DNA of 64,000 bases from Acanthochromis polyacanthus (Eukaryota; Chordata; Actinopteri; Pomacentridae). The stretch is taken from NCBI RefSeq assembly GCF_021347895.1, contig NC_067131.1, forward strand, positions 4,926,653 through 4,990,652, given 5' to 3'. How positions within the stretch are numbered: position 1 is the first letter of the stretch; each line of letters begins with the position of its first letter. The notes beneath the pieces are model-generated. The model was not told the origin of the DNA and searched no databases. It saw nothing but the letters and a program-made list of their open reading frames with translations. Positions 38,601 to 50,600 of the stretch are shown piece by piece. Position numbers and translations under genes: made by a program.

Positions 38601-41600
38601 TACTCGTGTGAAAAAAAAAGACCAAATCCAAGCTAACAATTGCAAAACTTCACCAAAATCACTTTATTTTACCTGTCAGTTTGGCAAAAATTAACCACTA
38701 GATCCTGTAAAAGATCGAAACATCACAATTGGTGGATAAATTAAATGTAGCATGGCTCAAAAACAGTAAACAGAGCAGCAGGTTGCACAATATTCTCTGT
38801 AATGTTGCAGAAAACCACAATATATAAATTGCATTTAGTTCAATCCTCAAACTAGCCAGCTTATTTGAAAGACATGCTATCTTTCTTTTTAAAAAATGGC
38901 AGAATTACACCAATTATCAGAGCCATAAACTGTAAAAATCAAAAAAAGAAAAGTTGGATTTTTAACTTTTCTGCAGTTTTTGAGCTGCTTATGTCAAAAA
39001 AACAAAGAAATCTAAGCTAAGAATTGTCAAACTTCACTGAAATCACTTTATTTTACACGTCAGTTTGCTATAAATAAACCATTAGCACTAACTACGTCCT
39101 GTAAAAGACAAAAAAAGTTTAATAATTGGTCAATAATTTAAATGTAGCATGGCTCAAAAACAATACACTGAGCAACAGGTTGCAACTTGCCATCTTACTT
39201 TGAAAGGCATGCTATCTGTCTTTTTAAAAAAACGGCAGAATTACACCAATTATCAGAGCCAGAAACTGCAAAAACTGTTGGATTTTAAACTTTTCTAAAG
39301 TTTCTGAGCTACTCTAGCAAAAAACAACAACCAAATCTAAGCTAAGAATTGCCAAATTTTAACCAAAATCCCTTTATTTTACCTCTTAGTTTGCCAAAAA
39401 TTAACTACTATATCAAGTAAAAGACAGAAAAGTCATAATTAGTGGATAAATGAAATGCAGCATTGCTCAAAAACAGTAAACAGGGCTGTAGAACGTTGCA
39501 GAAAAACACGCCCTGCGCTCCTCATAGGTGTTGTTAGAGCTGGAATAACTCATGTCAATGTCATGAATGAAGGTTTACTCCCCTTAATTCAATGTGCTGC
39601 CTCAGCCAGTCTTTCACAACCGACCCATTCATAAAACTGCAGGGCTGAAGTGTGTGCGTGTGTGTGTGTGTTTAAAGTGCACGCCAGGCTGTGTGTGTTT
39701 ATGCATGCGCCCGAGCGCCTGGATGAGAGGCTGTCAAAAGAAATCATGTGTGCACGTAAGGGAAATCGACCATTTTACTCATAAACAAAACAAAATGCCG
39801 CCATTGAGGGCCGGCCTCCCGGAGCGAGCGCCTATTTGCGCATATCTGGCAGCACCTGGTTGTTTTTTGCACACTTTGTTGCGTAGCAGCTGTATTTTGG
39901 AAAGCTGAGAACACAGAGCTGCATGTTTCTCTTTAGGGGGAAACGAGGGAGTCGGCGAAGGAGGGGCTCCTCATCGCCCCACGCTCCAAATAGGGCCTGA
40001 TTGGGCCAGTTCTGGTCCAGAAAAACAGCCCAAACAAGAGGACGGCTGTGAATTCATGACAAAGCAGAACGGAGAGACGCACCGCTAAGAGAGGTTTGGT
40101 TACTGGAATTTTGGCTTCTTTCGTACTCAATTAACAGATAAATCAATCTTTTCTGATAATTTAGGTCGTTTTTCAAGCAAATTAGCTTCTCTTCTTTGAG
40201 AATCCACCGTGTTTCCCTGTGAAAGAGCAAATTCAAGGTTATGTAACTTTGGGTTTAGGACTGTTGGTCATGAAGAAAAAAACAATCTGACAGCTTTATC
40301 TTAGTCTTTCACATGGATGGATGGATGGATGGATGGATGGATGGACGGACGGACGGACGGACGGACGGATGGATACTTTATTAATCCAGAGGGATATTCA
40401 AGATTCTATAAACTACAAAGTCATGACAGTAATCGTGTAGCCCCATTGCATTGGCAGGATAGGTTCAAAATAAAGGAAAATGTTTTAAAAGTGGTTGCAA
40501 AGCACAGAAAAACAAAGAATATATCTAATCAACATAGATTTAAAGTGATCAGATTTAAACCTCTGGACCCAAAGACTCTCCAGCATGATAGAAAGGTGTG
40601 CTATCTTTATAACAACTGGCAAAATGACACCATTTATCAGTAAGAATTGTTGGATTTTCATCTTCAAAAAGTAACCAAATCGAAGCTTAAAACTGTGATA
40701 TTTCTTCAAAGTACTTTCTTCTACATGTCAATTAAAAATTCACCAAAATCAAATCATTTGCAACAAGACGACATGGTCATCAATATCCCCCGCCACATGT
40801 GATGTCTATGAGTCTATATCCAAGATAGTGATCAAGGGCCATGACTCTGTTAAATATTATCGCACAGGTCTCATTCTCGAACTTGATCAAGGTGTCCATG
40901 GTGCGAAGCTACACACTACATTTCGTAATCCTAGCTGGAATAGTTTCCGAGAAAAGCTGTCCCCTTCATCTCGGACGGACAGACGGACGGACGGACGGAC
41001 GGACAGACGGGCGGAGGCCAAACCTATATCCCCCTTTTCCACTTCGTGGAAGCAGGGGATAATAACTAGGTTGGGTAAAAAACTAAAAATCCGGCACACC
41101 TCTGTGGAGTTAAAAACCACTCATGACTCAACTGCGACCAACAGTCGAGTGACAAAAAAAATCAGGAACTTCTCAACTGAACTGCAGGCTGTGTTTAAGC
41201 AAATTAGACAAGTATGGAAACTAGAACATAGTTGAGCAATAAGATAAATTCAGCACGGCTCAAAAATGGTAAACAGAGGAGATAGTTGTTGGAGATACAT
41301 TCAGCATGGCGAAACATTAACATTTGTCCAAAATGACTTAAATGTTACTGATATTCTAAGCTACTTTCAAATAAGTTTGAATAGTTTTTGAGTTATTTTG
41401 AACAATTCCCGACTCATTTTGGACAATTTTCTGTGACTACGAACAAGTTTTCAAAAGACTTTTAGACTGACAAGACAACAAAACCTACTGGATCAATAAA
41501 ATAAATGCAGCACGGCTCAAAACTGGTGAACGGAGGAGATGGTTGTTGGAAGATACAGTCAGCATGGTGAAACATCTTTTAAAGCTGATGAGGGAAGCAA

Positions 41601-44600
41601 AGTAAAATATCTGTAGTATGTAGAGACGCCACGTTTTTCTTGTATTGGTAACAACCGTCGGCACTCGGAATAATTAAATTTTTTGTAAAATAACAAAAAC
41701 ATTGCAGAAAAGACATTTATGAGTTTTCTGTACTTGTAGCATTGGTTGTGCTGTTTACATACAGGTAAAAAAATGAACCTACAGAGAGTAAAAATGTGAC
41801 ACGAGCAAAGAAATGAGTTGGGGTTGAGAGGGTTAAATGGTAGCAGATTGTGGTTTCCCATCGTACGGATGTTTTTAATTGGATTTTTAAGGCTGCCAGG
41901 AATCAGAACTCTTAAACAAATGTGTGTTTTTCGTCGCGTCTGCTACTTTACACACTGTGCATTGAGATCTTAAGATGTTAGCCTCCTTTTATTGTCGACA
42001 CGAGACTGATCAACTCTAAGTTTCTGTACTTGTAGTATTGCTTGCTCTGTTTCAAAGAGGTGCAGGACTTCTTATTTTAGTGAAAAATGAGCCCACAGCG
42101 AGTAAAAATGTGACAAAAAAACACCCAGAAACCGCTTTGGGTTCAGAGGGTTGCATGTAACCGCGATATTTAAGGACAACTGAATGCAAAAAAAGAGCTG
42201 CAATAAAAATCAAACAGGATTAGGTGGATTTAGAAGAGTTCAACTTTCTTTTTCACTCCCCGCGGGTCTTGCTGTGTTGCCGTCTCTGCCTCTTTTTCTT
42301 GCCAAACTCCGAGAAGCGCTGCAACGGCATTCTACGGCCACAACTTCCCATATAATTACTGCAAGGCACAAAGCTAAACAATCGTCCCACACAGCTCTAA
42401 AATCGCTGGATTAGTTCACATCTTGGAACACTCAACGCGAAAAGAGAGAAAAGGGAAAGGGGAGGACGGCGGTGGACGGACGGACGGACGGACGGAGGGG
42501 CGGGGGGTCCAGATTTTTAACTTGGTTTGTACAGACACAGGAAGGGAGGGAGGGGTTTGGAGTATCCACTTGGAGAGCAGCAAAAGGAGGGGGTGATCTG
42601 TAGTACTGTAGGGCTTTTTTATGAATGAAGGCTGAAGGAGAGAGGCAGCAGAGGCAGAGGGGGAGGAGAGGCACACTTCCTTTTACGCACACGGGGAAGA
42701 AAATTTATGAATGGGTCACATCTCTCGAGCTGCTCCAAGTGTAAACAACATACTTGGACAAAGAAGAACAAGCTCTGGAGCCTCGACGGCGGCCTTCAGA
42801 CACGGGAAAAAAACAAAAACTCAAGAAGTAAAATCGTTCTAATGAAGTAGGCGCTCTATAAATGTGACTGACACCTCCATGTGCTGCTTCCCCGACAGAC
42901 AAAGAGATCCGTCTCCTTAAAACCACGGAAAACTAATCCCCTTTCATCCTTCTTCCAGCTACGCAACGGCGTTTTCGTCGAATGTTTTTTAGTCTGATAA
43001 GTTCCTGATTGAAAGAGCTGCTGCTTGTGGTCAACAAAAAGAGCAAAAAGTCAAGTTTTGGACTGGGTATCTAAAACCCTTAAGGTGTGATTTTACTTCA
43101 ATTTTTAATTCTTTTTTATTGGATGCTATAAAGACAATTACAAACCGTGCTTTGGTGTTCTTACGTAATAACAAAAGACCGATGAAAAAAGTGAAGAAGA
43201 TCTCCATTTATTCTATTCTTATATTACTCTTCTTTAAAACTCCGGCTGAATTACACCAACTATCAGACCAAGAAACTGTAAAAAAAAAAAATTTAAAAAA
43301 TAAGTCCAATTTTTATCTTTTCTGGTGTTTTTGAGCTATTGGTGTGAAAAAAAACCCACGGAAATCTAAGCTAAGAACTGTGAAAATTTACCAAAATCAC
43401 TATATTTTACATGTCAGGTTGGCAAAAATCAAACGCTTGATCCTGTAAAAGACCGAAACATCACAATTGGTCGAGAAATGAAACGCAGCATGGCTCAAAA
43501 ACTGTAAACAGAGCAGCAAGTTGCACAATACTCTCTGAAGCGTTGCGAAAAAGCAGAATACATAAATGAGATTTAGTTTAATCCTCAAACTTGTCAGCTT
43601 ATTTGAAAGGCATGCTCTCTTTCTTGCAATTAGTCATAATCTAGTATAAAAACTGAAAAATGTTTTAATTTTTCTGCAGTTTTTGAGCTACTTGATAGAA
43701 AAACAGCCTAATGTGTCGTCTCCTTGCTTAAAAATGGAAGCTTCTTGTGTGAAGCTTCTTGTGTGAAGCTTCTTGTACGACTTCAGATAAACTTCCTCTA
43801 ATCAGCTCGGAAATAAATCTTTATCACCAGTGGCTCGGTCACCTTTACACACACATCCACCGGCAGGTCAGCGAGTACATAAAAGCTGCATGTTTGCATA
43901 ACCTTCCCTCGGCTGCGGCCGGCACACAGAACACGCTTGTTAGCCGCCAACTAAAAAGCAGAAAGGCCTAGATGAGATAGATTTACCAGATGTGCAGGTA
44001 TTGCACAATCCCTGCTTTGCTTTACCACCACCACCCCCTCCTCCTCCTCTGCTGTAATCTAGCATTCCTACATGTCCCAGTGTTTCCTTTTTTTTGCCTC
44101 TCCTCTCTGCTCAACGACACACCCATGCAGGTAACAACTTGACTCGGTAAACAACAATGTTTAATTTGGCGCCGATTTCAATGCAAGCCTCAATTATACT
44201 CGGGTCACCTGGGATTAGGGCTTCGCTTTGTGCTCTCCTTTTTTGTTTTTTTTTCCAAAACAGGTGAGTCACCTGTTTTTAAATGTACTGCCCTTATGGG
44301 AAAAAGACCGAACTACAGCAAAAGCAAAGCAAGGTTTAGACACAAATGGAACCAGACTGGAGCAAAATAAAACCTACTTGCAGCATGGCTCAAAACGGTA
44401 AACAGAGGAGATAGTTGTTGGGAGATACATTCAGCATGGTGAAACATCTTTATACAGCTGATGTGCAGAGACTGAAATGTGGCTTAAAACATGTCCAAAA
44501 TGAATCAAATGTTGCATACAATGGTGATTTCAGTGATATTTTGAGCTACTTTCAAATATGTTTGAATACTTTTTTTGCTGGTCTTCTTGTGTCGCCGCCT

Positions 44601-47600
44601 CTGCCTCTTTTTCTTGCTAAACTTGCCCTCTGAGAAGCGCCGTAATGGCATTCTACAACCACAACTTCCCAGGTGAGTCACCTGTTTTTAAATGTACTGC
44701 CTTTATGGGAAAAAGACGGGGCTTTTTTTGTGTGCTCGCACAGAACAAACACAGAAGTGTGTTGATACTGTCGGCTTGGGTTTTCCATGAGCTTTAATAG
44801 AGACGCTCTGCAGCCATTGAGTCGATCAGCGGGGACGCCGTCTGTCAACGCCCGAGTGTCTCTGCTGGGTTTAAGTGAGCTGCCCGTCAAACCGAAGCCC
44901 CCCCGTGACCCTGCAAATCACACCCGGGTCAACCGTTAGCGTGGCCTGACAGCTGATTGGCTGGTGGGGTTACAGGGTTAAGCAGACATGACCTCTGCGC
45001 TGCCCCGGGGTTCATCTGCACTTCCTCCTCAGCATTGTTGGCCGACACACAGCGACAGTGTCACCGAGGGGTCCGACCAGTTGTTGGTCGAATAACCCGA
45101 AGTGCACAAAAGACGTTTGGTTTCACCCGGATGAGGCTGACAGTTCTCTCATCAGAGTCTGTTAGATGTTAGAAAATAGTCTGTGGGTCTTATTTTAACC
45201 CAGTAAAAATTTACACATTTCTCTAGATTTAAAAAAATGCAAAAATATAAATAAAAAAATATATAATTTTTTTACTTTTTAATTTTTTGATATATATATA
45301 TAAAAATGATCTATATACATAACAGCATTTAGATTGATAAATAGATGCACACAAATTTATGTACAGTATATATATATAAAAAAAATGCAAAATCTAAAAA
45401 AGTATATGTATAGTTTTTTTGTTTTATTTCTTCATTTTTTGCTATTTTTTTCTATATTTGCGTTTATATGTTTTTTCTACATTTGGGTTTCTATATTTTT
45501 TTTCTATATATGGGTTTATAAGTATTTATCTACATATTTATCTATCGCTCATTTTTTCTATATTTGGGGTTTTGTTTGGTTTTTTTGCTCATTTTCTTCT
45601 GTATTTGGGTCTCACAGGGTTAATTGCAAAAGCAAGACACGTGATCCAGTGTGGCAGCATTAGAAGACTTTGCCTTTGGTGTCCTGAAAGACTCTTTAAA
45701 TCCCACGAGTCGACATATTTTTTTCTTCATTTTTTAGATGGATGATGTTTAAATTTACAGGTAGGATAACATGGGACTAACAGTCTTTTTAATGTTCTAT
45801 ATTCAAAGGTTATTCCAAAGTGCGAGGTTGTTTATAGTGTATTTTTGTGTCTTCGTCCTCCTCAGGTGCGTTGGAGCCAGGACTTCGTAGTAAATCCAAA
45901 AGCATGCAGCACATTTTTATTCTGTCTTCAGAATAAAAAAAAAGCTGGGAAAAGCTGTGAATGGAACGGTTAGATAGCTGGGATGATGTTTTTAAACCCG
46001 GAGCACAGCGATGTGGTTTTCGTGGTTCTGTCTTAGGGTCATACCACCTCAAACGGGTTTATTATATTATTATTATTAGCAGTGGTAGTAGTATTTGTAA
46101 CTCGTTTGGGTCTTTCTCCTCAGGTTCTCTCCAAGCTGCTTTCAGTGTCGATGCTAAAGATGGGGATGTGTTGAATGGGTGGTCAGAGAAGAAAAAAAAA
46201 CTGTTTGCAGAGCGACACGTAACTCCCACCCAGATCCTGAAGCGCCATTGTTACGACAAGAAAAGGGAAACTCATTCAAACAGCCGCTCAGTTGTGCAGC
46301 CCAGGAATTTGCTTTTCTATTTTACACCTTCCGACGCATACAAAGGCGCATCTTTGTACCTGCGCCCTGAATCATTTTTTACTGGCTTCCTGGGCCGTAC
46401 CCATTCAGGCTTTTCAAAGGCATGCAAATGGGTGACGGCAGCACATAACGCCCGCATCCAAATTCACGACGGCCGGGTCATTAGGTCTCCTGTTTCTGCA
46501 TAGCTTTGCCTGCCAAACAGATTACTGTAACATCAGCAAGTTACTGTATCCCGTCTAAGCCTCCGGCGGCTTCACAGCCAAAATCTGAACCGCCGCTTTC
46601 GCCCCTGAACATCTGAAAGACGGCAGACGTCGTCCATGCATGGCTCTGAGGATTCCACGGACATTAGACCGAATAAACCAGGGGTGTCAAACTCATCCAA
46701 GTCCAGGTTCCACATTCATAAAGGATTTTACTTTACGATCAAACGACAAAAGTGAGACAAAAAAAGACAAAAAAAACCCAAAACATACAAAATATTACAA
46801 AAATGAGACACAAAACGACAAAATCGAGAAACAAAATGACAAAAAATGAGACAAACAACGCGAAACAAAGCAAAACAGAGACAAAAAAATTAGACAAAAA
46901 AGTTAAAGTGACAAAAAAATGGACAAACAATTACATAAATGGCAAAAGCACGACACAAAAAGACAAAAACGAAACACAAAATGACAAAACGAGACACAAA
47001 ACAATGAATAAAGCAAAACACAAAAAGACAAAAATAAGACAAAAAACTCAAGTGAGACAAAAAGGAAACACAAAACCATTAAAGTCAGACAAAAAAACAA
47101 CAAAAACAAGCCAAAATATTACAAAAACAAGACAAAAAGACAAGAATGAGAAACAAAATGACAAAAACATGACACAAACAAAAAAGTCAGTCAAAAAATG
47201 ATTAAAGCAACAACAAAAACAAGACAAAATATTACACAAATGAGACACAAAATGACAAAAAGTGAGAAACAAAATGGCAAAAACATGAGACAAATGGCAC
47301 GAAATAAAACAGAGACAAATTAAAAATTGGACAAAAAAGTTTCAAAGCAACAAAAAAAATGGACAAACGAGATAAAAAAATACAAAAGCGAGACATAAAA
47401 CAACAAAAGTCAGACAAAGAAAGACAAAAAACACCAAAAACAAGAAAAAATATGACAAAAATGAGACACAAAGCAACAAATGAACAATCTAGTATTTTAC
47501 TTCATGATCAAAACAACTTGTCATGGTGTAGAAATTATTTTAAATTTAGAGTTTTACTAATTTACAGTCTGCAGCTAATGTCTTCTCTGTAATTTTTACA

Positions 47601-50600
47601 CTTTGAGGGCCGGATTGGACCCTCTGGAGGGCCGGTTTTGGCCCGCGGACCGCATGTTGGACACCCCTGGACTAAACAATAAAAAGATCTGATCTGAGCA
47701 ATAAACAGCACGCGAATGAAAAACTGAAAGTACTCACAGTTCTCAGAGTGGAAATCAGGAACAAACTGCTCATCGCTGTCAGGAACTTGAGCTGAAATGA
47801 GAAAAAAAAGCAGAATTTTATTACTATTTTAGAACCTTTTTGGACTAAATCTGACCTTTCATCGTCTCTTCTTTCCATCCCTCGCCATCTTATGTCTTTC
47901 TCTTCCCTGAAATCTGAGTCAGGGCTTCGTTCGGATGACCTTCACGTCATGATTTTTGCAGCATGCCAGCACTTTTTCCTCATCCATAGATCAATTCACG
48001 AGAACACGGAGCTCCTGAATGAGACGCTAACCCGCCTGCTGGCCCCGTTTCATGAAGCTTTTAACATTTCTGGGCAGCGTTGACCTTTTACTAAAGCATA
48101 GCCTTGAAAAACAGGTGTGTTAAGCAGAAAAACACACTTAGCATGTGGAGAAATTGTACAATATCTTATATTTTCTGAATGTTTTCATTGGTTTTCCAGC
48201 AGCTTGTATTCACTAATCAATCATAAAGAAGAATAAAGGTCTAACTTATTTGATTCCAGCTTCTCAAATGTGAATATTCTCTGCTTTCTTTACTCCTCTA
48301 TGACAATAAAATGAACATCTTTGGACGAAACAAGACATTTAGAGACGTAATTTTGGACTTCGGGAATCTTTGGTTGACATTTCCCACCATTTTTTGGCTT
48401 TTTATAGACAAACAACTAATCAAGAAAATAACCAACGAAGAAAAATAATGCTTGTTTGGAGCCCCGGAGCCACTTATGTGTTTGGATTGTTGCAAAACAA
48501 ACCGTTTCCGTTAATCCATCCGATCGGAAACGTGCAATTTCTTTCTTGTCAGCCCCAACCGGTCGCACATCTGCGCGTTCGGAGCGGTCAAGTTTGACCC
48601 GAAGCGAGTTTCTGCTCATTTCCACTGCAGAAAAACAGACAGACAAAACAGGCTGTTCTGGCTAAACAAGTGAGGGAATCTGTCAGGCGGCGTGTGAAGC
48701 CGGACAGATGGATCCTCTTTGTCCCCACAGCGGTGGAGACTAACAATCTGAGAAGAAGAAGTCTGGATTTCATCGAGGAGAAGCGCTCACGGTCAAACTG
48801 AACGCGGACGGAAAGAACAAATTAAAGCAGATGTATTTGTCAAAAAGAGATGCACAGTCAAATCAGCGATGTAGTACGTGTGGCATCTATGTTCACTTTT
48901 CTTTAAAACTCACCCAGAATCTAACTGAACAACGGGCCCAGGTGCAGCAGAGCTCTATTGTACCGACCCCCATTCACAATTATCCCTTTTGGAGCTTTTG
49001 GACTTTCTGCGATGCCAGAAAAGCCTAAATCGGGGGTGTCCAACATGCGGTCTGCGGGCCAAAACCGGCCCTCCACAGGGTCCAATCCGGCCCTCAAAGT
49101 GTAAGAATTCCAGAGAAGACATTAGCTTCAGATTGTAAATTAGTAAAATTATAAATTTAAAATAATTTCTAGACCATGACAAGTTGTTTAGATCATAAAC
49201 TAAAATACTAGATTGTTCTTTTGTCATTTTATGTCTAAGTTTTGTAATATTTTGTCTTTTTTGTTGTTTTTTTGCCTGACTTTTATCGTTGGTCTCACAT
49301 TTTGTCATTTTGTTTTGTTTGTGTTCCCTTGTATTTTTTTACTCTTTTTGTCATTTTGTGTTTTGCTATATTCACCGTTTTGTGCATCGCTTTTGTCATT
49401 TTGTTTCATTGTTTTGTCGCTTTGCCATTTTTTTGCCTAACTTTGTCACTTTTTTGTTTTGTTTCATGTCATTTGTCTCATTTTTTGTCATTTTGTTTCA
49501 TTGTTTTGTCGTTTTGCCACTTTTTTGCCGAACTTGTTGTCACTTTTTTGTTTTGTTTCATGTCATTTGTCTCATTTTGTTTCATTGTTTTGTCGCTTTG
49601 CCACTTTCTTGCCTAACTTTGTCATTTTGTTTCATTGCTTGTCGCTTTGCCACTTTTTTGCCAAACTTTGTCACTTTTTTGTTTTGTTTCATGTCATTTG
49701 TCTCATTTTTTGTCATTTTGTTTCATTGTTTTGTCGCTTTGCCACTTTTTGCCTAACTTTTTGTCACTTTTTTGTTTTGTTTCATGTCATTTGTCTCATT
49801 TTGTTTCATTGTTTTGTCGCTTTGCCACTTTCTTGCCTAACTTTGTCATTTTGTTTCATTGCTTGTCGCTTTGCCACTTTTTTGCCAAACTGTCACTTTT
49901 TTGTTTTGCTTCATGTCATTTGTCTCATTTTTTGTCATTTTGTTTCATTGTTTTGTCGCTTTGCCACTTTCTTGCCTAACTTGTTGTCACTTTTTTGTTT
50001 CATGTCATTTGTCTCATTTTTGTCATTTTGTTTCATTGTTTTGTCGCTTTGCCACTTTCTTGCCTAACTTTGTCATTTTGTTTCATTGCTTGTCGCTTTG
50101 CCACTTTTTTCCCCAAACATGTTGTCACTTTTTTGTTTTGTTTCATGTCATTTGTCTCATTTTTTGTCATTTTGTTTCATTGTTTTGTCGCTTTGCCACT
50201 TTTTTACCAAACTTTGTCACTTTTTTGTTTTGTTTCATGTCATTTGTCTCATTTTTTGTCATTTTGTTTCATTGTTTTGTCGTTTTGCCACTTTTTGCCG
50301 AACTTGTTGTCACTTTTTTGTTTTGTTTCATGTCATTTGTCTCATTTTTTTCCCATTTTGTTTCATTGTTTTGTCGCTTTGCCACTTTTTTGCCGAACTT
50401 GTTGTCACTTTTTTGTTTTGTTTCATGTCATTTGTCTCATTTTGTTTCATTGTTTTGTCGCTTTGCCACTTTCTTGCCTAACTTTGTCATTTTGTTTCAT
50501 TGCTTGTCGCTTTGCCACTTTTTTGCCAAACTTTGTCACTTTTTTGTTTTGTTTCATGTCATTTGTCTCATTTTTTGTCATTTTGTTTCATTGTTTTGTC

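Noticed and set aside
45961..46503. 180-codon open frame on the plus strand
   Set aside because: No recognisable domain, no splice context, and composition like the surrounding intron; antisense to etv4.
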